NCBI GenBank assembly: GCA_900478215.1
Contig: LS483478.1
Span: 2,852,001 to 2,916,000, forward strand
Source: Salmonella enterica subsp. houtenae serovar Houten
GTDB lineage: Bacteria > Pseudomonadota > Gammaproteobacteria > Enterobacterales > Enterobacteriaceae
Direction of reading: 5' to 3'
Length of the DNA: 64,000 bases
Shown here: positions 38,351-47,735 of the stretch, one piece after another
Layout of the letters: every line of letters starts with the position of its first letter
Numbering within the stretch: the first letter of the stretch is position 1
Notes under the pieces: generated by a model
Databases searched by the model: none
What the model was told of the DNA's origin: nothing
What the model saw: only the letters and a program-made list of their open reading frames with translations
Made by a program: the position numbers and the translations under genes

Positions 38351-38450
38351 TGCCGGATGGCGGCGTAACCGACTTATCCGGCCTACGTTGGCAATAATTT
38401 CAACGCGTCAGGAAATCATCCATGCCTGATAAGCGAGGCGCCATCAGGCA
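38351..38450. repeat. pair of REP-type palindromes after mukB
   Basis: GCCGGATGGCGGCGTAA...CTTATCCGGCCTAC (38352-38386) and GCCTGATAAGCGAGGCGCCATCAGGC (38424-38449) are two extragenic palindromic units in opposite orientation. They lie in the mukB 3' untranslated stretch and may stabilise mRNA or bind gyrase/IHF, as REP/BIME elements do. Confidence 0.8.
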
Positions 38451-38470
38451 CCTCATCGTTTCTGCCGTGT

Positions 38471-41400
38471 TTAACTCGCCTCTGAAGGCGTATCTTCCGT
38501 CTGCGTACCGGGAAGCGTTTCCGGAAGCTGCGGCGCAAAGCCACGCAGCCCGACAACATGAACATGCTCAGTATTCTGAAACACTTTACGCACCAGTTTA
38601 TACGTCGTGCCCTTCTCCGGACTGATGTTTTCCGGCGCTGCGATGATGAGCTGCATCTGCAAACGTTCGCATAGTTCAAACAGAGTGGCGATAGAACGCG
38701 CATCCAGACGCGCCGCTTCATCGAGGAACAGCAGGCGACATGGCGAAATATCTTTCCCGCGCAATCTGCGCGCTTCGTCTTCCCAGCTTTGCACCACCAT
38801 CACCAGAATTGACATCCCGGTCCCGATAGCTTCACCCGTTGATAGCGCGCCGGATTCCGCACGTAGCCAGCCGTCAGACCCGCGGTTAACTTCAACTTCC
38901 ATTTCCAGATAGTTACGATAGTCCAGCAACTCCTCGCCGATGGTCTGCGGCGTGCGTTGACCCATATCGATCTGCGGATTCAGGCGCTGGTACAGTTTCG
39001 CCAGCGCTTCGGAGAAGGTCAGACGATTGCTGTTAAACAGATCCTGGTGCTGCTCCTGCTGTTCTGAAAGCACGTCCAGCAGGGTGGCATGCGTTTCACG
39101 CACGTTGACGTTTAACCGCACGCTATTCACCTGCCCAAACGAGACGCTTTGCAACCCCTGGTTCAGCATTCGGATACGATTCTGCTCACGCTGGATAGTC
39201 TTGCGGATGATGTTTGCCACGCTGCGGGAACTGATCGCCAGCTTTTGCTCACGCGATGTCAGCTCTTCCGTCAGACGGCTCAGTTCAATCTCCATCTGTT
39301 CAATGGCTTCAACCGGATCGTCGGTACGAATAATATCCTGACGAATACGTTCGCGCAGATGCTGGTAAACGGCTACAAAGAACTGGATTTTACGTTCCGG
39401 GCGTTTCGGATCTTCCGACAGACGCAACACGTCGCGCAGATGTTCGTTATCCGCGACCGCCAGGCGCAGCGCGCCCAACGCCTTATCTGACATGGAGCGC
39501 AGTTCATCCGCCGACAGATAAGCCAGCTCACGACGGTGCAGACGGCGTTCCACGCCATTGTCTTTAACCATCCGCATGACTGCGCACCAGCCGGCTTTCG
39601 CGGTCACAACCTGCTCACGCATTTCATGATAATCACGCTCCAGCTTGCGCAGCTTACGGGTCAGGTTATCCATCTCCGCTTCGCAGAAGGTGAGCGCTTT
39701 CTCAAGCTGATTGCGACGCGAACGGTTATTGCTCAACTGGGCGTGCAGTTCATCCCGACGCTGGCGGGCGCGTTCTTCCGCCCCGCTGTCGGCGCGAACG
39801 CCAATATCCTGTAATTCGCGCTGCAAATCGTTAAGCAGCTCTTTTTTCGTGTCGTAAGAGCTTTTTAGCGAGGCCAGAACCTGGCTGTACTGACTTAGCT
39901 GCGCGGCATGGCTGCGCAGCGCTTCGCGGGCGCGGGTACGCTCGGCTTCCGCCTGCTCCAGCCGCTGGCGCAGCTTCTCGTTGAGATCGCTGTTGCCGCT
40001 CAGCATTTCCGCCGAGTCGGAATAGCTGAAATGCGCCCGACGTTCGACGACTTCAGCCAGCGCAAAAGCCTGCTGGCGCGCGTCGCGCTGCATTTGTTGC
40101 GACCATGCATAGTCTTCTTTTAATTGCTCAAACTGTTCCGGATCGCTTTGCAAAACGGAAACCACTGGCTCCAGTTTGGCTAACTGGTTGCCATATTGCT
40201 GTACAAATCGCGCCGCTTCCTGCGCCTCATCCAGCCGCTCCTGAATTTCATCGACCCGATCGGCCAGCGTTTCATCGGCCAATAAATTCAGCCGCGGCAG
40301 CAAGCGGTTAAGCGCGGATACGCCCTCTTTCGCCTGCTCAAACTGAATGCGCTGCTGCTGGTTATCATTTTCATGCGTCGCCAGCGCGCGCTCCAGCTCG
40401 ACGCGACGCCCGTTCAGTCGGCGAATTTCCGCTTCCGGATCGTCCTCAAAGGCGACGGAAAGGTGACTGCCGATAAAACGGCTGAACGCCTGGTGCAAAC
40501 GCTGGGTTTTCTGAACGTCAAACGAGAGCGTGGCAAAGCGCTCGGAAAGCACTTCCCGTTCCGCATGGAGGCTTTCAATACGGTTCTCGCGCGCCGCACG
40601 GCCAAAAATAGGCAGCGTCGGGAAACGCGAATAACGCCACTGGCGGTCGGCAATTTTCACTACCACCGCCTTTTCCAGCTCGTCTACGCTGAATACGCTG
40701 TCATCAAAAGATTGCGGATCGCCTTCGATCAGGTACAGATCTTCCGGACAATCGGTCAGACCTTCAAGCTGTTCGGCTATTTGCGATAAATCCGGCACGA
40801 CGATCGCATGGCGCGACGGGCCATACAGAGCGGAAAAGTACGGCGCATCTTCAAGACTGACATCATCGTAGATTTCTGACAGCAGTACCCCGCCAAAACG
40901 CTCCGCCAACGCATTCAAACGCTGATCTTCCGCGCCGCCCGGCTGGCTTAAACGTTCGATCTCTTCATCAACCGCATTTTTACGCGCGCCCACTTCGTCG
41001 CGTTCGACAATGGCTTCGCGCTCACGCTCCAGTAGCTGTTGCAGGTATTCGGTCACTTCCTGGCTGGACGTAAACTCTTCGCCGCACTGTTCACTAAGCT
41101 GGGTAAGGCTGTTTTGCGCCGCCAGCCAGACGGGCGCACGCTGCATTAGATGTTGAATACGCGACTGAAGCTGCTCCTGCTCCTGACGCAAGGTCATACG
41201 CTGTTCGCTGGCAGACGACACGCTATCAGACAAGGACGCGATGCGAGCTTCAAGCTCCTGATGCAACGCTTCCAGTTCGTCAATATCAAAATTTTTGCCC
41301 TGGCGTTTACAGAACTCCGCCAGCAAACGCTCCGCCTCTTGCTGCTCGCGTAGTCGCTGTTCCAGTTCGCTCAGACGCATCCGCAACGGCTGTACCTGTT

Positions 41401-42937
41401 CCGCCAGGTGACGCTGGTTCACGCCGTCCCGCAGCAGCTCGCGCGCCACCTCCCAGGCTTCGCTACGCGCCAGCGGGCCGTTGATCGCCGCCACCAGTTG
41501 GTAAGCCTGCTCAAACTGGCTGTGCGCGGTTTGCGCCACGCTCATTTTTTGTTCCAGCGACAGCAGTTTTTCCGTCGCTTCCTGCTCTTTTGCCTGGAAA
41601 GTATCCAGCCATTCGGCGGCGCTTTCCGGCGTTAGATCCGGCAGATGGCAAAGTTCTTTGGCGCGGGCGAGCGCTGATATCGCCTGGTTATACTGAATCG
41701 CGCGCGTTTGCTGTACATCCAGCGCCTGCTGGTAATCCGCAAGCTGGCTTTTGAGTTCATCGACTTCCAGCTCGGCGGCTTCGGCACGCGCTTCATTTTC
41801 GTCCTGCATTTCGGCGGCTTCCGCCACCACTTCGTTTTGCTCTTCGAGTCGAATCTGCAGCTCTTCAAGATCCGCTTCGTAACGTTCAATTTTTTCCTGC
41901 TGACGCAGCGCGGTTTGCACCAGATTCAGGTGATCGCTCGCCGCCTGGTAATCCGCTTCAAGAGAACCTTCAGCGCCGTTATGTTCGCCCAACTCGCGGG
42001 CCATATCGACGTGCTTATACTGCTCCGCCGCCAGTTGCTTGCGCGATGTGTACAGTTCGCGTCGAAACGCCAACGCTTGATCAAGGTGAACCCGACGTTC
42101 ATTGGCGTGGCGCATATAATCCGCAGCCACATAATCGGTAGCTTCGCTGATCAAATGCTTAAACAGATCGCGATCGGATTGGGTAACGCGGATCGCTTCC
42201 AGCGTGAGCCGATTTTCGCGCAACGCCGCTTCCATATCCTGGAACGCCTTGCGCACGCCGCTGTTTTCCGGCAATAAATAGTCGCGTAGCGACCGGGTAA
42301 TGGCACTGGAGATCCCACCGTACAGCGAGGCTTCTATCAAACGATAGAATTTACTGCGATCCGACGCTGAACGCAGACGACGGGCGATAATTCCCAAGTC
42401 AAACATCAGCGAATGATAATCGGTGATGGAGTTAAACTGCTTAAACTGCACACCTTCCATCTCGTCAAGCTTGTCTTTCAGCTCAGCAAGCGACAGTACG
42501 CGCGCCTGACGTTCGTTTAATGTCTCCGTTACCAGTTGTGTCGGCTGTACCGACATCGGCAGCCCCTGAATAGCGAACGGTTTGATGTCCACTTTGCGAT
42601 CGCGCCCGGCGACCTGCTGCAGACGCACGCCCACCACCACCCGCTGATGGCGGGAATTAATGGTGTCGAGCATGGAGTAACAGACGCCCGCCTTCAGCTT
42701 ACCGTGCAGACCTTTATCGCGCGAACCGCTGGTGGCGCCAGCTTCCGTGGTGTTACGAAAATGCAGTAATGTGAGATCCGGGATCAGCGCCGTGACGAAC
42801 GCCGCCATTGTCGTGGATTTCCCGGCGCCGTTGCCCCCGGATAACGTCGTGACCAGTTCATCAAGGTCAAAGGTGCGGGCAAAAAAACCGTTCCAGTTAA
42901 TCAGCGTTAGCGAGCGAAATTTACCGCGTTCAATCAT
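38471..42937 (-). CDS. mukB: chromosome condensin subunit MukB
   Basis: A 1488-residue SMC-like ATPase, near the E. coli length (1486). The N-terminal head has Walker A SGGNGAGKST at residues 33-42. Long coiled coils flank a central hinge (~650-780, around GVLLSEIYDDVSLEDAPYFS). The C-terminal head has the ABC signature SGALSTGEAIGTGMS and Walker B RLLFLDEAARLD. With MukE and MukF it forms the bacterial condensin that organises the chromosome and binds topoisomerase IV through the hinge. Starts overlapping the mukE stop by one base. Intact. Confidence 0.98.
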   Translation of the reverse strand: MIERGKFRSLTLINWNGFFARTFDLDELVTTLSGGNGAGKSTTMAAFVTALIPDLTLLHFRNTTEAGATSGSRDKGLHGKLKAGVCYSMLDTINSRHQRVVVGVRLQQVAGRDRKVDIKPFAIQGLPMSVQPTQLVTETLNERQARVLSLAELKDKLDEMEGVQFKQFNSITDYHSLMFDLGIIARRLRSASDRSKFYRLIEASLYGGISSAITRSLRDYLLPENSGVRKAFQDMEAALRENRLTLEAIRVTQSDRDLFKHLISEATDYVAADYMRHANERRVHLDQALAFRRELYTSRKQLAAEQYKHVDMARELGEHNGAEGSLEADYQAASDHLNLVQTALRQQEKIERYEADLEELQIRLEEQNEVVAEAAEMQDENEARAEAAELEVDELKSQLADYQQALDVQQTRAIQYNQAISALARAKELCHLPDLTPESAAEWLDTFQAKEQEATEKLLSLEQKMSVAQTAHSQFEQAYQLVAAINGPLARSEAWEVARELLRDGVNQRHLAEQVQPLRMRLSELEQRLREQQEAERLLAEFCKRQGKNFDIDELEALHQELEARIASLSDSVSSASEQRMTLRQEQEQLQSRIQHLMQRAPVWLAAQNSLTQLSEQCGEEFTSSQEVTEYLQQLLEREREAIVERDEVGARKNAVDEEIERLSQPGGAEDQRLNALAERFGGVLLSEIYDDVSLEDAPYFSALYGPSRHAIVVPDLSQIAEQLEGLTDCPEDLYLIEGDPQSFDDSVFSVDELEKAVVVKIADRQWRYSRFPTLPIFGRAARENRIESLHAEREVLSERFATLSFDVQKTQRLHQAFSRFIGSHLSVAFEDDPEAEIRRLNGRRVELERALATHENDNQQQRIQFEQAKEGVSALNRLLPRLNLLADETLADRVDEIQERLDEAQEAARFVQQYGNQLAKLEPVVSVLQSDPEQFEQLKEDYAWSQQMQRDARQQAFALAEVVERRAHFSYSDSAEMLSGNSDLNEKLRQRLEQAEAERTRAREALRSHAAQLSQYSQVLASLKSSYDTKKELLNDLQRELQDIGVRADSGAEERARQRRDELHAQLSNNRSRRNQLEKALTFCEAEMDNLTRKLRKLERDYHEMREQVVTAKAGWCAVMRMVKDNGVERRLHRRELAYLSADELRSMSDKALGALRLAVADNEHLRDVLRLSEDPKRPERKIQFFVAVYQHLRERIRQDIIRTDDPVEAIEQMEIELSRLTEELTSREQKLAISSRSVANIIRKTIQREQNRIRMLNQGLQSVSFGQVNSVRLNVNVRETHATLLDVLSEQQEQHQDLFNSNRLTFSEALAKLYQRLNPQIDMGQRTPQTIGEELLDYRNYLEMEVEVNRGSDGWLRAESGALSTGEAIGTGMSILVMVVQSWEDEARRLRGKDISPCRLLFLDEAARLDARSIATLFELCERLQMQLIIAAPENISPEKGTTYKLVRKVFQNTEHVHVVGLRGFAPQLPETLPGTQTEDTPSEAS

Positions 42938-43641
42938 TATTCTTCCTCTCCACTGTCCGGCTGATTCTCTTCGGTCTCATCATTAAGTTGCAGATGGTTT
43001 TCGATCGGCATCGCTTCCCCGTCGCGGATGAGACGACGCTGCGCCTCGCGAGGATCGTCGCCGGCGCGTACATCCGCGCCAAAACGGAAGACCGATTCTG
43101 TAATGCGGAATTTGCTGCTGTCGTGGCCCATAAACCACACCATGCCCAAACGACGCAGGCGGTTCAAAGAAGAACGCACCTTTTCCTGCAGTTTCTGGCG
43201 ATCGACGTCTGATCCCGTTGAACGGTTATTCACCAGCTTTAGCAGTTTGGCTTCATCCGCCAGGGTGAGCAACTCGTCGTACAGCTCCTGCTGAGTAAAT
43301 ATCCCTTCGTTTGCCAGACGCTCCGGGCTAAGATAGAGGTAGCAGAGAATTTTACCGACCATCATATCCAGTTCGGATAACACCGAGCGCGGAATAAGCG
43401 TGGTGGAACGCGGACGCAGGTAGAAGAACCCCTCCGGCGCGCGAATCAGCTCCACGTTATAACGCGCGTAAAACTCTTCCAGGTATTCCTGAAAATCCAT
43501 CAGAAAGGCATGATTATCCAGTTCGTCCAGCCCGATGTGGCGGCCCGAACGTAATGCGCTATCCAGCGCCGGAAATAACGGATTCGCCAGCGCCTGCGCC
43601 AGCTTAACCGGCATCACTTGTTCAATATTTGTCAATGACAT
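42937..43641 (-). CDS. mukE: chromosome partition protein MukE
   Basis: A 234-residue protein from ATG 43641 (MSLTNIEQVMPVKLAQALAN), the E. coli length; a frame to 43668 is not needed. It has winged-helix repeats (LYDELLTLADEAKLLKLVNN, SSLNRLRRLGMVWFMGHDSS) and an acidic C-terminus (NDETEENQPDSGEEE). It bridges MukF and MukB heads in the MukBEF condensin and modulates ATPase and DNA binding. It overlaps the mukF end by 20 bases and mukB start by 1. Confidence 0.97.
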   Translation of the reverse strand: MSLTNIEQVMPVKLAQALANPLFPALDSALRSGRHIGLDELDNHAFLMDFQEYLEEFYARYNVELIRAPEGFFYLRPRSTTLIPRSVLSELDMMVGKILCYLYLSPERLANEGIFTQQELYDELLTLADEAKLLKLVNNRSTGSDVDRQKLQEKVRSSLNRLRRLGMVWFMGHDSSKFRITESVFRFGADVRAGDDPREAQRRLIRDGEAMPIENHLQLNDETEENQPDSGEEE

Positions 43642-44944
43642 GCGCCTGTACCTTGGCTCCGTAATCATTAATCGGCTGCCATTTAGCTGGCAGTCCGGTG
43701 AAATCTGCTTGCGCTACGCCAAGACGTACCGCTTGATCGATAACAATACGCGCCACGTCGAAATGACGCGCGCGCGGGTATTGCGCCAGATACTCGCGCA
43801 CCACCAGCCCAAGATCCAGTGGCGTTTGTCTGGTTTTGTAGATAGCCAACTGTTCTTCAATGATGGCCGCCAGTTGCTCGCGGATCTCGTTAAACTCTTC
43901 ATATTCCAGATCCGGCGGCAACTCCCCGGTGACTTCATCGTCACGCAACGCCATCTCTTCATCGCGCATATCCAGCAAACGATCGGCATTCGCATAGGTT
44001 AGCGCCCACGGATCGTCGAAATAGGTTTGCACAGACTGACGCAACCGTTGGGCGAAGACACGATTTTTATCCATATCGATCGCGGTGCGGATAAATTTAT
44101 GCACGTGACGATCGTAGCCGATCCATAAATCGATAGACTGTTGTCCCCAACTGATAATGCGGTCAAGTTTGCTTTGCAGATCAAAGACCAGCCTGTCGAC
44201 AAAATGCAGATCGTCGTGGGACATCGTGGCATCCTGAATGCGCAGCAGGTTAGCCTGCAGCTTATCGCCCGCCGCCTCCAGCGTATCCTGCAATTCGCGC
44301 AGCGTACCGGACGTTTCGGAAAGCAGCAGTTCACAACTCGAAATCGCCGCGCGCCAGTCTTTATTCAGCAGTTGTGCGATATCATCTTTTACCTGCTGCT
44401 GCTGCTCATCCATGATGCGCTGGGTCAGATCGATACTGTCGAAAATTTCCGCCACCGAATATTTCAGCGGCGCGTAGACATTACGGTGCCAGTGGAACTC
44501 ATCGCCGCCCTCTTGTGCCGCGTCTGCCGCGCGTTTCAATTCGCCAGCCACAATCGATAGCTGCATGGAGAGACGTAACGTAGAGAACTCACGCTGGCGA
44601 ATATAATAATCGGTGATGCCAATTCCCAGCGGCGTTAATCGGTAAATCGCATTGCCTTCCGCCTGCTCGCTGGTAAAGCGGTTCAGCAGACGTTGACGCA
44701 CCATATCGTTAATCGCGTTATTAGCGCGCACGCCGATGGTTTCGCTGGTTTGCTCAAACGCATCACTCACATGGCGGAATGCATCCACCAGTTCGCCTTC
44801 ACTCATCTCGCCGTCAAGGCGTTCGCCGTTCAGCGTGGCGACCGCCAGCAGAAAGGAAAGTCTGTCTACCGGCAGCGAGATGGAAAAGTCGTTTTTTCTG
44901 GCCCAGGCAACCAGTTCGGGAACTGTCTGGGAAAATTCACTCAT
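43622..44944 (-). CDS. mukF: kleisin subunit MukF
   Basis: A 440-residue kleisin, E. coli length. N-terminal winged-helix dimerisation domain (TVPELVAWARKNDFSISLPV), a helical middle (LQDTLEAAGDKLQANLLRIQ, VDRLVFDLQSKLDRIISWGQ), an acidic linker (EEMALRDDEVTGELPPDLEY) and a C-terminal winged helix (VREYLAQYPRARHFDVARIV) that binds the MukB head. It holds the condensin complex together. Coupled to cmoM by an 8-base overlap and to mukE by 20. Confidence 0.97.
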   Translation of the reverse strand: MSEFSQTVPELVAWARKNDFSISLPVDRLSFLLAVATLNGERLDGEMSEGELVDAFRHVSDAFEQTSETIGVRANNAINDMVRQRLLNRFTSEQAEGNAIYRLTPLGIGITDYYIRQREFSTLRLSMQLSIVAGELKRAADAAQEGGDEFHWHRNVYAPLKYSVAEIFDSIDLTQRIMDEQQQQVKDDIAQLLNKDWRAAISSCELLLSETSGTLRELQDTLEAAGDKLQANLLRIQDATMSHDDLHFVDRLVFDLQSKLDRIISWGQQSIDLWIGYDRHVHKFIRTAIDMDKNRVFAQRLRQSVQTYFDDPWALTYANADRLLDMRDEEMALRDDEVTGELPPDLEYEEFNEIREQLAAIIEEQLAIYKTRQTPLDLGLVVREYLAQYPRARHFDVARIVIDQAVRLGVAQADFTGLPAKWQPINDYGAKVQAHVIDKY

Positions 44945-45740
44945 AGATTATCCTTGCATCTGCGGCTAGCGCCGGGCTTTTAATCGCGGTGACATGAATA
45001 TAACGCCCAAGACTAATATACGGCTCCTGGCGACAATAACGCGTTTCCAGTTCGACCAATGTCTCATAACTGTCACGCTGTTGGCGCTTTTCACGCAGAT
45101 AATCATGAAACACACGGACGCCGGTTTTACCGGTAATCTGCCAACCAATCGCCTCCAGCCACTGGTACACCTGCGCGGGATCGCGCGGGTAGTCAGGCGA
45201 CAACGTACGCTTCTTACGTTTAGGCATCCCCGCCTGTACGTAGTCAAAATTACCCGCCACCATATTGTGCATCAGCAAACCGTTAGCGTTATAGAACATC
45301 AACGACAGTGCGCCGCCAGGACGCAATACTGACCAGAGCATTTCTAATACGCCGACAGGATCGGCCACCCACTCCAGCACAGCATGAAACAATATCAGAT
45401 CAACCTGGCTTTCCAAATGCGAAGCGACATCCTGAGCCGGGCATTGTATAAAATGCATGTCTTTGCTCACACCTTTTGCCTCGGCCGCCTGCTGCGCGCG
45501 GGCGATCATTTCACCAGACAGATCGCATAATGTCACCTGATGGCCGCGCTCCGCCATCTTAATCGCCGTTTGCCCTTCTCCGCCGCCGGCATCGAGCACC
45601 CGCAGTTTTCGCCCGTTGAAGCCTTCCAGCACGCGATCCAGGTCTTGCCACAGAATAGCTTGCCGCAGTTGCCCTTTGGTCGTTCCGTAAATGTTACGGG
45701 AAAACTTTTCTGCAATGTCATCAAAATTGCGATCCTGCAT
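44937..45740 (-). CDS. cmoM: tRNA 5-carboxymethoxyuridine methyltransferase CmoM (SmtA)
   Basis: About 267 residues from ATG 45740 (MQDRNFDDIAEKFSRNIYGT). A class I SAM methyltransferase: motif I LRVLDAGGGEGQTAIKMAER, acidic motif II LCDLSGEMIARAQ, and LILFHAVLEWVADPVGVLEM. It methylates the carboxyl group of cmo5U34 in some tRNAs. The C-terminal tail differs from E. coli after YIHVTA. It is the first gene of the muk operon (8-base overlap with mukF) and divergent from elyC, with a 135-base shared promoter region. Confidence 0.94.
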   Translation of the reverse strand: MQDRNFDDIAEKFSRNIYGTTKGQLRQAILWQDLDRVLEGFNGRKLRVLDAGGGEGQTAIKMAERGHQVTLCDLSGEMIARAQQAAEAKGVSKDMHFIQCPAQDVASHLESQVDLILFHAVLEWVADPVGVLEMLWSVLRPGGALSLMFYNANGLLMHNMVAGNFDYVQAGMPKRKKRTLSPDYPRDPAQVYQWLEAIGWQITGKTGVRVFHDYLREKRQQRDSYETLVELETRYCRQEPYISLGRYIHVTAIKSPALAADARIIYE

Positions 45741-45875
45741 CGGACTCTCCACAGGCTGGCTCAGGCGTTATCTGATAAAACCGCTATTTTGTCACAGCCA
45801 CGGCGAGAATGAACCTGTCTGGTGTAATATCACCGTTAATCCTCTGCTATATGGTTAAAAAAGGAACCAAAAAGG

Positions 45876-46652
45876 ATGCTTTTTACGCTAAAGAAAGTGA
45901 TTGGCGGTATGTTGCTGCCGCTCCCGCTGATGTTGCTGATGATTGGCGTCGGCCTGGCGCTGGTCTGGTTTAGCCGCTTTCAGAAGACCGGAAAGGTAGT
46001 TATCAGCATGGGTTGGCTGGCGTTATTACTGTTAAGTTTGCAACCCGTCGCCGACCGTCTGCTACGTCCGATAGAAGACAATTATCCCACCTGGCAGGGC
46101 TCGCAAAAGGTGGCGTATATTGTGGTTCTCGGCGGCGGTTATACCTGGAACCCGCAGTGGGCGCCGAGCTCTAATTTAATTAACAACAGCTTGCCGCGAC
46201 TGGCGGAAGGCATTCGGCTGTGGCGAGCGAATCCGGGAGCAAAGCTGATTTTTACCGGCGGCGTAGCAAAAACCAATACAGTAAGCACAGCGGAAGTCGG
46301 CGCACGGGTGGCGCAGTCGCTGGGCGTACCGCGTAGCGATATTATTACGCTGGATAAGCCAAAAGATACGGAAGAAGAAGCCGCCGCCGTTAAACAGGCT
46401 ATCGGCGACGCCCCCTTCCTGCTGGTGACATCCGCCTCGCATTTGCCGCGCGCGATGATTTTCTTTCAACATGCCGGGCTTCATCCGCTTCCCGCGCCGG
46501 CCAATCAGTTGGCGATCGATTCGCCTTTAAATCCCTGGGAACGGGCAATTCCATCTCCAGTCTGGCTGATGCACAGCGATCGCGCCGGGTATGAAACATT
46601 AGGCCAAATCTGGCAATGGCTGAAAGGCGCATCAGGCAAGCCAGGGGAGTAA
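45876..46652 (+). CDS. elyC: envelope biogenesis factor ElyC (YcbC), DUF218
   Basis: A 258-residue inner-membrane protein. Two N-terminal membrane helices (GMLLPLPLMLLMIGVGLALV, ISMGWLALLLLSLQPVADRL) precede a DUF218 domain (AYIVVLGGGYTWNPQW, KLIFTGGVAKTNTVSTAEVG, FLLVTSASHLPRAMIFF). In E. coli ElyC supports peptidoglycan synthesis at low temperature and is linked to lipid carrier use. Divergent from cmoM; its 3' end overlaps the convergent ycbJ by 21 bases. A Shine-Dalgarno AAAGGA precedes the ATG. Confidence 0.93.
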   Translation: MLFTLKKVIGGMLLPLPLMLLMIGVGLALVWFSRFQKTGKVVISMGWLALLLLSLQPVADRLLRPIEDNYPTWQGSQKVAYIVVLGGGYTWNPQWAPSSNLINNSLPRLAEGIRLWRANPGAKLIFTGGVAKTNTVSTAEVGARVAQSLGVPRSDIITLDKPKDTEEEAAAVKQAIGDAPFLLVTSASHLPRAMIFFQHAGLHPLPAPANQLAIDSPLNPWERAIPSPVWLMHSDRAGYETLGQIWQWLKGASGKPGE

Positions 46653-47525
46653 TGACTTCGCCGCCAGATCAAAATTGGTACGGTTAAAACGCCCGGTATT
46701 CACCAACTGCGAAACCTCGTCCCACAGCACATAGAGCCAACGCCGCCAGATAAATGACTCCGCCACTGGCGCGCGTTGCAGATAATGCCAGAGCAATCCC
46801 TCCGCCAGGGGATTATCCATCAGGCGAAACAGTTCGAACTCTCTTGGCGCCCACAGCATCAGCCCTGGGCCGACCATCGCCAGAAGCTGATCGCTACGGG
46901 CGTCTTTAAGCATACTGCGCAGACAGAAGTTGCCATGCACCAGCACGCAGTTATCGTTAAACCCTTCAAATAACGAAGGGAGACATTCTCTGGTACGAAA
47001 CAGAATGCGTTTGTCCTGCATCGTCAGGCCGGTATTGCTGAACTGATTTAGCGTCGTCCACAGCACCTCCACCCGCTGACGATACCAGGAAGGCCAGACA
47101 TTCTCCTGAGTATGGTCTACGGCGCCAACGCAACCGCGGCTGTCCTGTCGATGCCAGGCTAATAATCCTTCGACAATCTGATCTTTTAGCTGTTCCCAGC
47201 GTTCCGGTGTGCGTGCCGGCGCCTCCGCCGGCACGCCGCGCAGTCGCTCCAACAGCAGCACATCCGGACCAGGATGCTCTTCATGCGTCAATACGCCATA
47301 GATTACCGGCATCCTCACCGTACCGCTACGCGCCAGCATTGAGGTTTTCCATGCCAGTTGCTGCGCAACGCCGGGAGTTGTAAAGCTTCGCGCCATCAAC
47401 GGCATCGGATTTCCCTGGCTGTCATATAATGACCACAATGCGGAATCCGTTTTCTCATTCACGCACTCTATACGACTAAGTTTTTCACCCAACAAATGGC
47501 TGAGCTCGGCCCGCAACTGTTCCAT
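46632..47525 (-). CDS. ycbJ: YcbJ, aminoglycoside phosphotransferase-like protein
   Basis: A 297-residue protein of the APH/choline-kinase-like superfamily, E. coli length. N-lobe with LSHLLGEKLSRIECVNEKTD and a C-lobe with NDNCVLVHGNFCLRSMLKDA. The usual catalytic HGDxxxxN loop reads HGNFCLRS, so both the catalytic Asp and the metal Asn are replaced, and the protein is probably not an active kinase. Function unknown. Convergent and slightly overlapping with elyC; a 15-base inverted repeat lies upstream, between it and kdsB. Confidence 0.88.
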   Translation of the reverse strand: MEQLRAELSHLLGEKLSRIECVNEKTDSALWSLYDSQGNPMPLMARSFTTPGVAQQLAWKTSMLARSGTVRMPVIYGVLTHEEHPGPDVLLLERLRGVPAEAPARTPERWEQLKDQIVEGLLAWHRQDSRGCVGAVDHTQENVWPSWYRQRVEVLWTTLNQFSNTGLTMQDKRILFRTRECLPSLFEGFNDNCVLVHGNFCLRSMLKDARSDQLLAMVGPGLMLWAPREFELFRLMDNPLAEGLLWHYLQRAPVAESFIWRRWLYVLWDEVSQLVNTGRFNRTNFDLAAKSLLPWLA

Positions 47526-47695
47526 TCCAGATTCCCCCCATTCGTGCTACTGCTTTAATAATGAGCGTCGTATGGACAGATGTCACCCATATCAGATCAA
47601 GGGAAGAAAAGAAAAATGAGGAAAATCGTAACGGTACGAGAGAGCAGTCACTGGTGAGCAGACGTGAGTATTCATCTTTGCGCTATCATACAGCG

Positions 47696-47728
47696 CTGTT
47701 CATGACCGTCTAAGACGATCATGAACAG
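47696..47728. repeat. long inverted repeat between kdsB and ycbJ
   Basis: Arms CTGTTCATGACCGTC and GACGATCATGAACAG (15 bases, one mismatch) around TAA, 8 bases after the kdsB stop. It forms a strong hairpin but has no T tract on the leftward strand, so it may be an RNA-stabilising or processing element rather than an intrinsic terminator. Confidence 0.75.
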
Positions 47729-47735
47729 GGTCATG

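Noticed and set aside
41708..42277. 189-codon frame opposite mukB and several others in the muk region
   Set aside because: All are antisense to well-conserved muk genes and have no start signals.
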